DNA of 64,000 nucleotides from Arthrobacter sulfonylureivorans (GTDB lineage Bacteria; Actinomycetota; Actinomycetes; Actinomycetales; Micrococcaceae). This document shows, piece by piece, positions 34,341 through 42,968 of this stretch. Numbering within the stretch: position 1 is the first letter of the stretch; the number at the start of each line of letters is the position of its first letter. The stretch is taken from positions 303,729 to 367,728 of the forward strand of contig RJAE01000001.1 in assembly GCA_004000035.1 (NCBI GenBank). The letters run 5' to 3'. A program made the position numbers and the translations under genes. The notes below the pieces were generated by a model that was given only the letters and a program-made list of their open reading frames with translations, did not search any database and was not told the DNA's origin.

Positions 34341-35912
34341 TTACTCACCGGACGTGCCGTAGATGCCGGCCATCCAGGACTCCACGTCCTCGGGCTTGCG
34401 CGGCAGGGCCGCCGACAGGCTGACCGGACCATCGGCGGTCATCAGGATGTCATCCTCGATCCGGACGCCGATGCCGCGGTATTCGGCCGGCACCGCCAGA
34501 TCTTCGTTCTTGAAGTACAGTCCGGGTTCGATCGTGAACACCATGCCGGGGGTGAGCACGCCATCCAGGTACAGGTCGCGCTTCGCCTGGGCACAGTCAT
34601 GGACATCCAAGCCGAGGTGGTGGCTGGTGCCGTGCGGCATCCAGCGCCGGTGGTGCTGGCCTTCGGGGGCGAGGGCCTCCTCCAGCGGCACGGGCAGCAG
34701 GCCCCATTCCTCCAGCCGCTCGGCGAGTACGGTGACGGCGGCGGTGTGGATGTCACGGAACTTCACGCCCGGCTGCGCGGCGGCGAAACCGGCATCGGCA
34801 GCGTCGAGAACCGCCTGGTAGACCTTGCGCTGGATGTCGGTGAACGTTCCGTTGACCGGCAGCGTGCGGGTCACGTCAGCGGTGTAGAGCGAGTCGGCCT
34901 CCACGCCGGCATCGAGCAGCAGCAGGTCACCGGCCTTCACCTGTCCGTTGTTGCGGATCCAATGCAGAATGGTCGCGTTGTTTCCGCTGGCGGCGATGGT
35001 GTCATAGCCCAGGTCATTGCCTTCTTCGCGCGCCCTGGCGAAAAAGGCGCCCTCCACCACGCGTTCGCCGCGTTCGTGGGTGAGCGCACGGGGCAGCACC
35101 TTGACCACCTCGTGGAAGCCGCTGACCGTGGCCGCCACTGCCTTCTTCATCTCCTCCACTTCCCACTCGTCCTTGAGCAGGCGCAGCTCGGACAACGCTT
35201 CGGCGAGTGTGCCGTCGAGCTGGTCGGACTCCTCCAGATCCACCCCGGTGTTGATCCGGGAGGTGTCCACCAGGGCGTCCACGTTCAGGTCGACTTCGCG
35301 CAGCAACCGGATGCGCATGCCACCGACGTGGACCACTCCGGCATCCTTGGTGATCGCAACTTCCAACTCACCCAGATCAGCGGTGGGCAGCCCAAGCCGC
35401 CGGTTCAGCTCTTCCAACGTGGGCCGGGGCCCGATCCAAAACTCGCCGTAGCGGGCGTTCGCGTAGAACTCGGCGGAATCGCGGCCGGACATCGGGCGGA
35501 AGTACAGCGTGGCACGGTGGTGGCCGCCGTCGTCGCCCGCTCCTGCCTCGGTGGGCTCCATGACCAGCACCGCGTCGGGTTCATGGTCCAGGCCTAAACC
35601 GGTGAGGTGCGCGAAGCCCGAGTGAGGGCGGAAGCGGTAATCGGTGTCATTGGAGCGGACCTTCAGGGGACCGGCCGGAATGACAAGCCGCTCGCCTTGG
35701 AACTGGTCGGACAGGGCCCGGCGGCGGCGCGCAGCGTAGGGCGCCACGGCTGCCTGCTCAACGGCGGACGAGTCGGCCGGTGCCCAGTGGCTGCCCATGA
35801 ATTCCTTGAAGGCATCTGATTCGGGGCGCTGGGAGCGGTTGTTGACACGGTCTTCCAGCGGCTGCTCTCCGGCAGGCGGCTGCGAGGCGTTTTCGGTCTG
35901 GTAAGTACTCAC
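34341..35912 (-). CDS. pepP: Xaa-Pro aminopeptidase (M24B, PepP)
   Basis: Dinuclear metallopeptidase of 523 residues that removes N-terminal residues preceding proline. An N-terminal AMP_N domain (RFRPHSGFAHLTGLGLDHEPDAVLVMEP) precedes the pita-bread catalytic domain. Metal ligands are recognisable: LDAGVEADSLYTADVTRT (two Asp), HGTSHHLGLDVHD (His), FTIEPGLY (Glu) and IRIED-like GVRIEDDIL (Glu). GTG at 35912 is the start. A ~45-residue polar N-terminal extension precedes the family core. It is divergent from the PHP gene. Confidence 0.93.
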   Translation of the reverse strand: MSTYQTENASQPPAGEQPLEDRVNNRSQRPESDAFKEFMGSHWAPADSSAVEQAAVAPYAARRRRALSDQFQGERLVIPAGPLKVRSNDTDYRFRPHSGFAHLTGLGLDHEPDAVLVMEPTEAGAGDDGGHHRATLYFRPMSGRDSAEFYANARYGEFWIGPRPTLEELNRRLGLPTADLGELEVAITKDAGVVHVGGMRIRLLREVDLNVDALVDTSRINTGVDLEESDQLDGTLAEALSELRLLKDEWEVEEMKKAVAATVSGFHEVVKVLPRALTHERGERVVEGAFFARAREEGNDLGYDTIAASGNNATILHWIRNNGQVKAGDLLLLDAGVEADSLYTADVTRTLPVNGTFTDIQRKVYQAVLDAADAGFAAAQPGVKFRDIHTAAVTVLAERLEEWGLLPVPLEEALAPEGQHHRRWMPHGTSHHLGLDVHDCAQAKRDLYLDGVLTPGMVFTIEPGLYFKNEDLAVPAEYRGIGVRIEDDILMTADGPVSLSAALPRKPEDVESWMAGIYGTSGE

Positions 35913-35989
35913 CGGTCCATCGTCTCATCGGCCCATGGTGCTGCCAACATCCGCCGTCCGCGGAGGTCCTGGCGTAAATTGGTCCTGTG

Positions 35990-36850
35990 ATGATCGACCT
36001 GCACGCGCACTCCACTGTTTCCGACGGCACGGAACCGCCGGCCGACGTCATGCGGGCCGCTGCGGCCGCCGGGCTCGACGTCGTCGCACTGACGGACCAC
36101 GACAGCACCGCCGGCTGGGAGGCGGCACAAAGCGCCGCGATCACGGCAGGCATTGGATTTGTCCCAGGCATGGAAGTCACCTGCCGGACAGTGGAGGGCA
36201 TCAGCGTCCACGTCTTGTCCTACTTGCATGATCCGACCCATCCCGGTCTGCTCGATGAAATCGGCAAGGCGCGGGAAGCCCGCATGACACGCGCCGAACA
36301 CATGGTGGAGCTGCTCGCCGAAGACTTCCCGATCACGTGGTCCGAAGTCACCAACCATTTCGGCCACGGCACGACGATCGGCAGGCCGCACATCGCCGAC
36401 GCGTTGGTGGCTGCCGGCGTGGTGTCCGACCGCAGCGAGGCCTTCGCGCAGATCCTGACCGCGCATTCGCGCTACTACGTGCCGCATTACGCCCCGGATC
36501 CGGCCACCGCCGTCGCTTTGGTTCGGGCGGCCGGGGGAGTGCCTGTCTTTGCCCATCCGGTGGCCAGCAGCCGGGGCCGGATTGTGGGCGATGTTGTCTT
36601 TGCGGAGATGATAGACGCTGGCCTTGTCGGCGTGGAAATCGACCACCGGGACAACCCGGAAGCGGGCCGGCAGAAGCTGCGCCGGATCGCCGCCCGGCAT
36701 GATCTGCTGATCACCGGATCCAGTGATTACCACGGTGCTGGCAAGCCCAACCGGCTGGGCGAAAACACCACCGATGAGGCGGTGCTGGACCGCATCCTGT
36801 CTATTGGCAGCGGCACGAAGGCATACCTGCCGGGACGCCTCGCCCACTGA
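35990..36850 (+). CDS. PHP-domain phosphoesterase
   Basis: Metal-dependent phosphoesterase of 286 residues. The N-terminal metal motifs are MIDLHAHSTVSDGT, ALTDHDST and FVPGMEVTC; further ligands come from PVFAHPVASS and ITGSSDYHG. This is the YciV/RNase AM-like PHP group, where members hydrolyse 3',5'-bisphosphonucleotides or trim RNA 5' ends; which activity applies here is not known. ATG at 35990 begins the family-typical MIDLH; GTG at 35987 would add one residue. It converges on the methyltransferase gene. Confidence 0.9.
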   Translation: MIDLHAHSTVSDGTEPPADVMRAAAAAGLDVVALTDHDSTAGWEAAQSAAITAGIGFVPGMEVTCRTVEGISVHVLSYLHDPTHPGLLDEIGKAREARMTRAEHMVELLAEDFPITWSEVTNHFGHGTTIGRPHIADALVAAGVVSDRSEAFAQILTAHSRYYVPHYAPDPATAVALVRAAGGVPVFAHPVASSRGRIVGDVVFAEMIDAGLVGVEIDHRDNPEAGRQKLRRIAARHDLLITGSSDYHGAGKPNRLGENTTDEAVLDRILSIGSGTKAYLPGRLAH

Positions 36851-36960
36851 GATGGTTACACCTTAGTTATGAGCGTTTCCGGCGCGGGCGGCCTCTACGT
36901 CATATCCCGCGGCTTCTGCAAGGAATGGGGCGAGTCCCGCTGTAGTTGAGGCTGCTTCGG

Positions 36961-36997
36961 CGTCCCTCCCGGCGCCGGCAGGCTGCCGGGAAGGACG
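36961..36997. terminator. Hairpin between PHP and methyltransferase genes
   Basis: Arms CGTCCCTCCCGGC (36961-36973) and GCCGGGAAGGACG (36985-36997) pair with one mismatch, directly beside the methyltransferase stop. There is no clear T-run, so the call is moderate. Confidence 0.45.
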
Positions 36998-37912
36998 TCA
37001 GGTGGCCGGCAACGCTGCTGCCTCGCCGGCTCCGACGACGGCGCTCTCGCCGGCATCGATGACAGTGGCATGGTTGCCCAGCCGTTTGCGCATCACGTCG
37101 ATGGCCTGCGGGTTCTGGTCCACGCAGACGAACCGCCGGTCCATCCGGGCTGCCACCGCCCCGAGGGTCCCCGAGCCGGCAAAGAAGTCCAGGACCCAGT
37201 CGCCGGGCCGGCTGCTGGCGGCCACCATCCGGCGCAGCAGGCCTTCCGGCTTCTGCGTGGGATACCCGGTTTTCTCCCGGCCGGTGGGGGAGACGATGGT
37301 GTGCCACCAGACATCGGTGGGCAGCTTGCCGCGTGCGGCTTTCTCCGCCGTCACCAGGCCCGGTGCCATGTAGGGCTCGCGGTCCACTTCGGTGTTATCG
37401 AAGTGGTAAGCCTTCGGGTTTTTCACATAGACGAGGATGTTGTCGTGCTTGGCCGGCCAGCGATTGCGCGCACGGGCGCCGTAGTCGTAAGCCCAAATGA
37501 TCTCGTTCAGGAAGCTCTCACGGCCGAACAAGATGTCCAGCAGCACCTTGGCATAATGCACCTCGCGGTAGTCCAGGTGCAGGTACAGCGTGCCGTCGTC
37601 GGCCAGCAGCCGCCAGGCTTCGGACAACCGCGGTTCCAGGAATGACCAGTAGTCATCGAAGGCGTCGTCATAGCTGGCGAGCGTGCCTTTGACCGTCTGG
37701 TAGGACCTTCCCTTGAATCCGATGCGGTCACCTTCGCCGTCGGCGCTGCGGACCATTGAGGTCTGCTGCCGGCGCTGGACCCGCCCGGTGTTAAAGGGCG
37801 GGTCCAGGTAGATCATGGTGAAAGCGCCGTCGGGCAGCGTGGGCAGGAAGTCGGCGTTGTCCGCCTCAACTACCAGCGAGCCGCCGTCCTGCGTCCACCG
37901 GGCGTCGGCCAC
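36998..37912 (-). CDS. Orphan site-specific DNA methyltransferase (beta-class amino-MTase)
   Basis: DNA adenine-N6 or cytosine-N4 methyltransferase of 304 residues. The catalytic motif IV YLDPPFNTGR lies near residue 35 and the SAM motif DFFAGSGTLGAVAARMDRRFVCVDQNPQA is C-terminal, the beta-class order. Other landmarks are YLHLDYREVHYAKVLLD, KHDNILVYVK and GYPTQKPEGLLRRMV. No restriction endonuclease gene is adjacent, so it appears to be an orphan. GTG at 37912 shares one base with the helicase stop (TAG/GTG), so translation is coupled. The recognition sequence cannot be read from sequence. Confidence 0.9.
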   Translation of the reverse strand: MADARWTQDGGSLVVEADNADFLPTLPDGAFTMIYLDPPFNTGRVQRRQQTSMVRSADGEGDRIGFKGRSYQTVKGTLASYDDAFDDYWSFLEPRLSEAWRLLADDGTLYLHLDYREVHYAKVLLDILFGRESFLNEIIWAYDYGARARNRWPAKHDNILVYVKNPKAYHFDNTEVDREPYMAPGLVTAEKAARGKLPTDVWWHTIVSPTGREKTGYPTQKPEGLLRRMVAASSRPGDWVLDFFAGSGTLGAVAARMDRRFVCVDQNPQAIDVMRKRLGNHATVIDAGESAVVGAGEAAALPAT

Positions 37913-39570
37913 TATTCCCCGCTGGCGCCGTCGGTGCCCTGCTGGGCCGCCTCATTGACGACCTCGCCGTTGCGGCGGCGGGTGCGCGAGCGCTTACGGC
38001 GCGGCTTCTCGGCGGAGGTGCCGGCCGAGCTCTCGGCTGGGGCTTCCTCGCCGCTGCGGCGCTGGCGGCGGTTGCCCGAGTCGGACCGGCCCTGCGGGCC
38101 GCCCTGGTGCGCGCCGGTGCGGCGGGACCCGCTGCGTCCGCCGTCCTGCCGCTGGCCGCCGGATCGCGACGGGCGCTTTCCGGTCTCACCAAGGTCCTCG
38201 AGCTTTTCGGCGTCGATGCCGGCAAGCTTGCGCTGGCTGCGCGGCAGCCTGCCTTTGGTGCCCTCGGGGATGTTCAGTTCCGAGTACAGATGCGGTGACG
38301 AGGAGTAGGTCTCCTGCGGTTCCGGAACGTCCAGGCCCAAGGCCTTGTTGATCAGGCCCCAGCGGGGCACATCGTCCCAGTCCACAAAAGTGACGGCTGT
38401 GCCCTTGTTGCCGGCGCGGCCGGTGCGGCCCACCCGGTGCAGGTAGGTCTTCTCGTCCTCGGGGCACTGGTAGTTGATGACGTGCGTGACGTCCTCCACG
38501 TCGATGCCGCGGGCGGCAACATCGGTGGCGACCAAGACGTCCACCTTGTTGTTGCGGAAGGCTCGCAGCGCCTGTTCGCGGGCGCCCTGGCCAAGGTCGC
38601 CGTGGATGGCGCCGGCGGCGAATCCGCGGTCCACCAGTTCCTCGGACAGCTTGGCGGCGGTGCGTTTGGTCTTGGTGAAGATGATGGTCCGGCCGCGGCC
38701 TTCGGCCTGCAGGATGCGGGCCACGACCTCGGACTTATCAAGGTTATGCGCACGGTAGACAACCTGGCGGATGTCCTTCTTGGTGATGCCTTCGTCGTCC
38801 GGGTCGGCGGCACGGATGTGCGTCGGCTGGGTCATGTACCGCCGGGCCATGGCGATGACGGGCCCCGGCATGGTGGCGGAGAAGAGCATGGTCTGGCGAA
38901 CGGCCGGCGTAGCGGCCAACAGGGTCTCGACGTCCGGCAGGAAGCCCAGGTCCAGCATTTCGTCGGCTTCGTCCAGCACCACAATGCGGACGTTCTTCAG
39001 GCTCAGATGCTTCTGCCGGTGCAGGTCGATCAACCGGCCCGGGGTACCGACCACAACCTCCACGCCCTTCTGCAGCATCTCGACCTGCGGCTCATAGGCG
39101 CGGCCGCCGTAAATGACGGCGACGCGCGCATTGCGCTGCTTGGAAGCAGTGGTGAGGTCGTTGCTGACCTGGACCGCCAGTTCGCGCGTCGGCACGATGA
39201 TCAAGGCCTGGGGCGCACCGGGAACCGGAAGCTTGTCAAAGCCGTCGTCATCAGGCCCGACGACCCGCTGCAATGCCGGGATGCCGAAGCCCAGGGTCTT
39301 ACCGGTACCGGTCTTGGCCTGGCCGATGATGTCGTGGCCGCTCAGGGCCACCGGCAGGGTCATGGCCTGGATGGGGAAGGGGTGGGTGATGCCGGCGTCG
39401 AAAAGCGAACGCACAATGTCCGCGCGGACATTGAAATCGGCGAAGGTCTGCTTGGGCAGTTCGTGCGGGCGTTCGTCCGAGGCCAGCGAGGCCTCCACGG
39501 CGAGTTCTTCGGCGCTGTTGTCAGCGTGGATGAGCTGTTCGCCGCCCACTTGGATGTTGTCAGTGTTCAA
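37912..39570 (-). CDS. DEAD-box RNA helicase (RhlE/DeaD-like)
   Basis: ATP-dependent RNA helicase of 552 residues. Motifs in order: Q motif (FADFNVRADIVRSLFDAGITHPFPIQ), I AKTGTGKT, Ia PTRELA, II LDEADEML, III SATMP, V TDVAARGID, VI HRVGRTGRAG. A ~130-residue basic tail rich in Arg/Gly/Ser (RPSRSGGQRQDGGRSGSRRTGAH) probably binds RNA. The apparent start is TTG at 39570, preceded directly by ATG-TAA. No good ribosome site is visible. The ~290-bp gene-free leader suggests 5' UTR control, as in cold-shock helicases. The M. tuberculosis counterpart by position would be Rv3211. Confidence 0.94.
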   Translation of the reverse strand: MNTDNIQVGGEQLIHADNSAEELAVEASLASDERPHELPKQTFADFNVRADIVRSLFDAGITHPFPIQAMTLPVALSGHDIIGQAKTGTGKTLGFGIPALQRVVGPDDDGFDKLPVPGAPQALIIVPTRELAVQVSNDLTTASKQRNARVAVIYGGRAYEPQVEMLQKGVEVVVGTPGRLIDLHRQKHLSLKNVRIVVLDEADEMLDLGFLPDVETLLAATPAVRQTMLFSATMPGPVIAMARRYMTQPTHIRAADPDDEGITKKDIRQVVYRAHNLDKSEVVARILQAEGRGRTIIFTKTKRTAAKLSEELVDRGFAAGAIHGDLGQGAREQALRAFRNNKVDVLVATDVAARGIDVEDVTHVINYQCPEDEKTYLHRVGRTGRAGNKGTAVTFVDWDDVPRWGLINKALGLDVPEPQETYSSSPHLYSELNIPEGTKGRLPRSQRKLAGIDAEKLEDLGETGKRPSRSGGQRQDGGRSGSRRTGAHQGGPQGRSDSGNRRQRRSGEEAPAESSAGTSAEKPRRKRSRTRRRNGEVVNEAAQQGTDGASGE

Positions 39571-39585
39571 TTACATACCGTTCAT
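39571..39585 (-). other. Possible minimal leader ORF before the helicase start
   Basis: ATG AAC GGT ATG TAA ends immediately before the helicase TTG start. It could tune initiation by reinitiation or stalling; chance is a serious alternative. Confidence 0.2.
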
Positions 39586-39859
39586 TCAGGCGCCGACGCC
39601 GCCGGTGCTCAACGGTCCTGCCACAGATGATGGCGGCAGCGGAACAAAGCGGAAGCGTGGCGCAACCAGTGGAAGCCGATCGCGGGCTAACAACTGCTTT
39701 CCTCGCCGGCCAAAATGGCAACCAAGGAGGTTAAAGATCGCGTAGGGGCTGATCTGTTGATGGATTCAATTCACTCAATCAACGACCGGGCATCCAGTAC
39801 TACACGATTAAGTCTACCGGTGCCGGGCAAACCGGGCCTTTCGGCGCACCGAAGGGAGG

Positions 39860-41440
39860 CTATCCGTCCGCCAGCTCGAAGCGAAGGCGCCGTTCTTCAA
39901 TGTCCGCCACGGACAACCGAACGCGCACCGTGGCCCCTGCCTCCAGAACCCCCGAGCACCGTGCGGTGACCGGAGGATCGCTGAGCTGCACCACGCCGTA
40001 TGGCTCCTGGCCGCCATTGCCATGCCCGTTGCCATTTCCGTTGCCTTTGCCCCGGCCCGCCACCAGGACTTTCCCGTTTCCATTGCCGCCGCGGTTGCCC
40101 TGGTTTCCGTTTGCGCTGCCGTTTGAAGTGCCGTATCCGTTTCCGTTGCCCGGGTTGCGGGTGCCGGTAATGACGACGGCGTCGAACTCCTCGCCCACCC
40201 GGTGGCTGAGCAGCGCAGTTTCCACCGCATCCAGCGCGGCGCGGTCCACCCGCCCCGCCAGTTGGTCGGAGGCCGCCATCAGCTTGGGTAATTCGTCCAG
40301 CGCGTCGCGTGCCCACTGCGGCACCGGTTCACCGGCGCACAGTGCGTGGCAGATCACCAGCACAAACCGGTCCACCAGCCGGCGCAGCGGAGCGGTGGTG
40401 TGTGCGTAGGGAGCGGCTATGGCTGCCTGGAGTTGTTCGGCGGGCAAATCGCCGTCGAACGGCGTGTAGCCGGCGCCGCGGAACAGTGTGGTGGCCGCAT
40501 GCATCAGGGCCAGCTGCCGAGGATCGGTGGTGTCCAGGCTGCGAAGGTAGTCACCGTAGGCCACGTCCTGCGGCCACGGAAAGCCGAGGGCCTCGGTCTG
40601 CCGGCGGTACTGGGCTTCGGCCTCGGCATCGGGGCCCGGCATCGTGCGAAGGATGCCGATCCTGCCCTCCAACATGATCCGTGCCGCGGCCATCCCGGTC
40701 ATCAGGGAGATCTGCGCATTCCAATCCTCCACCGGCAGCGGGGGTTTGGTGACAATAAAGTAGTGCCGTCCGTCGTGGGCGATCTCTTGGTCCGGAACGT
40801 TGAGGCTGGCGCCGCCTCGCTCGCGTTCCAGTTCCACACGTTTGAGGCCCACTTCCTTCAACAGCAGCAGGGTGGGGGCCGCGTCACCCGAATCGATGTC
40901 CTGCTGCACCTGCTCATAGTTCAGCTTGGCCCGGGAACGCACTCTTGCGCGCTCTACCGTCGCCGCTGTGACGTGGGCACCGGCGTCGAGCTCGAAGCGC
41001 CACACGTAGGCCGACCGCACTTGGTCCGCCAGCAATGATCCGGCCTCTTCGCCGATGACGTCCGGATGAAGAGGGATCCGTCCGTCCGGAGCGTAAATGG
41101 TCTGGCCCCGCCGCCGCGTTTCGGCATCCAACTCCCCACCGGCCGCCACGAAGGACGGAACGTCGGCGATCGCGTACCAGACCGTGTAGCCGTCGTCGCG
41201 GCTTTCGATGTACATCGCCTGGTCCAGATCGGTGGAGGACGGCGGGTCGATGGTGACGAACTCCAGCGACGTCAGATCGGTCTGGGGCAGTTGGTGGGCG
41301 GCAACGGCTGCCTCTGCTTCGGCCAGTGCGCCCGCGTCGAATTCCTGCGGCAGATCGTATTCTGTCCGCAGGTCATTCAGCACTCTGGCCAGCAGGTGCT
41401 GGGACTCATTGACCCTCGAATCCAAATGCGGGTACGGCAC
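39860..41440 (-). CDS. RNB-domain ribonuclease (RNase II/R family) with Asn-Gly-rich insert
   Basis: 3'-5' exoribonuclease-type protein of 526 residues. The catalytic Asp cluster is IDPPSSTDLDQAM near residue 66, followed by YAIADVPSFV, RRRGQTIYAPDGRIPLHP, LNYEQVQQDIDSG, LMTGMAAARIML and YAHTTAPLRRLVDRFV, the RNB core ending. It lacks an obvious N-terminal cold-shock domain, as in the shorter actinobacterial group. A ~50-residue Asn/Gly-rich stretch interrupts the C-terminal OB-like domain. It is divergent from the ferritin-like gene with a DtxR-like palindrome between. Confidence 0.92.
   Translation of the reverse strand: MPYPHLDSRVNESQHLLARVLNDLRTEYDLPQEFDAGALAEAEAAVAAHQLPQTDLTSLEFVTIDPPSSTDLDQAMYIESRDDGYTVWYAIADVPSFVAAGGELDAETRRRGQTIYAPDGRIPLHPDVIGEEAGSLLADQVRSAYVWRFELDAGAHVTAATVERARVRSRAKLNYEQVQQDIDSGDAAPTLLLLKEVGLKRVELERERGGASLNVPDQEIAHDGRHYFIVTKPPLPVEDWNAQISLMTGMAAARIMLEGRIGILRTMPGPDAEAEAQYRRQTEALGFPWPQDVAYGDYLRSLDTTDPRQLALMHAATTLFRGAGYTPFDGDLPAEQLQAAIAAPYAHTTAPLRRLVDRFVLVICHALCAGEPVPQWARDALDELPKLMAASDQLAGRVDRAALDAVETALLSHRVGEEFDAVVITGTRNPGNGNGYGTSNGSANGNQGNRGGNGNGKVLVAGRGKGNGNGNGHGNGGQEPYGVVQLSDPPVTARCSGVLEAGATVRVRLSVADIEERRLRFELADG
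40005..40165 (-). repeat. Low-complexity Asn-Gly-rich coding insert in the RNB protein
   Basis: Imperfect hexamer-like repeats encode stretches such as NGNGYG, GNGNGNGHGNGG. The segment separates two halves of the C-terminal domain and is expected to be disordered. Confidence 0.75.
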
Positions 41441-41458
41441 AGGGTTAGCCTAACGTCA
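41440..41458. promoter_or_regulatory. DtxR/IdeR-like palindrome (possible iron box)
   Basis: GTTAGCCTAAC at 41444-41454 is a perfect palindromic core identical to the centre of the DtxR/IdeR consensus; the outer arms match only partly. It occupies the 51-bp gap between the divergent RNB and ferritin-like genes, an appropriate place for an operator. Confidence 0.42.
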
Positions 41459-41491
41459 GCCGCGTCGAATTGGGACGCTACCCTTGAATTC

Positions 41492-42187
41492 ATGAGCACC
41501 GAGAGCACCGTGCCCGCGGCGGCCGGAGAGGACTCCGACCGCCGCCGGCAGTTCCTGATCGATCTGTACGGCGTGATGGCCTACGGCGAACTGTCCGCCT
41601 TCGAGCGGTTTTCCTCCGACGCACGTTTTTCGCCCACGTTGCACGACCGCGCCGCGGTGGGGCGGCTTGCCGTGACCGAGTTTGAACATTTCGAGGCGGT
41701 GGCCGCCCAGCTTGAGCAACTCGGTGTTGACGTGGAGACGGCGATGGCTCCGTTCCAGCCCTCCATCGACGCGTTCCATGACCGGACCCGGCCGGCCGAC
41801 TGGTACGAATCCCTGATGAAGGCGTACGTCACCGACGGCGTGCTGGGCGACTTCTACCTGCACATCGCCGGAGCGCTCGACAGCGAGACGCAGAAGCTGG
41901 TGGCCCGGATCAAGGAAAACACCGAACAGATTTCCATGATCGCGGCCCGGCTCAAGCAGGTGCTGGCCGACGATCCGCGGCTATCCTCGCGACTGGCGTT
42001 GTGGGGGCGCCGCCTGGTGGGCGAGGCGCTGACCCAGGCCCAGCGGATCGGGATTGAGCGGGCCGTCCTGAGCGAGCTGATGCGTGGGCAGGACCCGGAC
42101 CGGCAGGCGCAGGCCACCGGAGAGCTCTTTGCCCAGCTGACCCAGAACCACTCCCGGCGGATGAACGATCTGGGCCTGACGGCGTGA
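41492..42187 (+). CDS. Ferritin-like fold protein (MiaE_2 type)
   Basis: Helical protein of 231 residues with ferritin-like di-metal ligand spacing: YGELSAFERF (Glu in helix 1), EFEHFEAVAAQLEQLG (E-x2-H in helix 2), GDFYLHIAG region, and ENHSRRMNDLG-like QNHSRRM at the end. It belongs, by pattern, to the tRNA-hydroxylase-like MiaE_2 family; oxidase or hydroxylase activity is not proven. ATG at 41492 lies 34 bp after a DtxR-like palindrome, suggesting iron control. Its position resembles M. tuberculosis Rv3210c. It is followed at 134 bp by the pterin dehydratase gene. Confidence 0.82.
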   Translation: MSTESTVPAAAGEDSDRRRQFLIDLYGVMAYGELSAFERFSSDARFSPTLHDRAAVGRLAVTEFEHFEAVAAQLEQLGVDVETAMAPFQPSIDAFHDRTRPADWYESLMKAYVTDGVLGDFYLHIAGALDSETQKLVARIKENTEQISMIAARLKQVLADDPRLSSRLALWGRRLVGEALTQAQRIGIERAVLSELMRGQDPDRQAQATGELFAQLTQNHSRRMNDLGLTA

Positions 42188-42321
42188 GCGGGACCCTTCA
42201 AAGCCGGTGGGATCGCCGGTAGGCTGACGGTCAGGACGGCTTACCTTCGAGTGCACGCGCTGGCTTTTGCCGCTGGACCCGGGCGGCCGGACCTGGCCGT
42301 GCAGCAGACCGGGAGGACATC

Positions 42322-42657
42322 GTGGGACGTGCCAAGGACGTACTGAGCAGCGAAGAGATTGACCGGCAGCTCATCGGGCTGCCGCAGTGGCGCTATGCGG
42401 GCGGGGCGCTGGTCAGCGTGTTCACCCTGGACAACGGGCGCGAGGCACTGAATTTCATCGCCTCCGTGGGTGACCTTGCCGAGGAGCAACAGCACCATCC
42501 GGACTTGGACTGGCGGTACAACAAGGTCTTCCTGCGGTTCACTTCGCACGACGCCGATGCCGAAGTCACCACCCGCGACGTGTCCGCGGCGGCAGCCGTC
42601 AGCGTGCTGGCGGGGAAGCTCTCCGCGGACGCGGACCCGGACGCTTACCCGGGGTAG
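42322..42657 (+). CDS. 4a-hydroxytetrahydrobiopterin dehydratase (PCD/DCoH family)
   Basis: Small enzyme of 111 residues that dehydrates the pterin 4a-carbinolamine formed by aromatic amino acid hydroxylases, or acts in related pterin chemistry. The family signature E-E-Q-Q-H-H-P-D-L-D-W-R-Y-N-K-V followed by a later His-Asp (TSHDAD) is complete; N-terminal part VLSSEEIDRQLIGLPQW is typical. GTG at 42322 is the start. No aromatic hydroxylase gene is in the window, so a role in molybdopterin-type chemistry or pterin repair is also possible. Confidence 0.92.
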   Translation: MGRAKDVLSSEEIDRQLIGLPQWRYAGGALVSVFTLDNGREALNFIASVGDLAEEQQHHPDLDWRYNKVFLRFTSHDADAEVTTRDVSAAAAVSVLAGKLSADADPDAYPG

Positions 42658-42663
42658 CCTGAC

Positions 42664-42963
42664 TCAGCCCAGCAGGGCGGTCAGGCTCTCCGTGTCCCGC
42701 TGTACGCGGCGGCGCCCAATCAACCAGGCGCCAACCCACGCAGCGGGGATGGATACCACCATGGGCAGCAGCCACGACAGGTAATGCACGCCGGGCTCGG
42801 AAGCCAGCCCTGCGGCCATCAGGATGAACCAGAGCAGCACCGCCGCCGCCACCGCTATGCCCGGCAGCAACAGCACGCCATAAGCGTTCCGGCGGGAGTC
42901 CACGGCCCATGCCGTGAATCCGACGGCGGCGGCTACCAGCAGCAGCAGGACCAGCGGGACCAT
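42664..42963 (-). CDS. Small membrane protein, unknown
   Basis: Protein of 99 residues with three hydrophobic segments (LVLLLLVAAAVGFTAWAV, YGVLLLPGIAVAAAVLLWFILMAAGLA, LSWLLPMVVSIPAAWVGAWLIG) and a short charged tail (RRRVQRDTESL). I do not recognise a family. It lies five bases downstream of the DUF3107 gene on the same strand, probably in its transcript. Confidence 0.75.
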   Translation of the reverse strand: MVPLVLLLLVAAAVGFTAWAVDSRRNAYGVLLLPGIAVAAAVLLWFILMAAGLASEPGVHYLSWLLPMVVSIPAAWVGAWLIGRRRVQRDTESLTALLG

Positions 42964-42968
42964 GACGC

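Noticed and set aside
39715-39969. 84-codon plus-strand frame in the helicase leader region
   Set aside because: It begins without a ribosome site, runs into the RNB gene on the other strand, and its second half becomes low-complexity.
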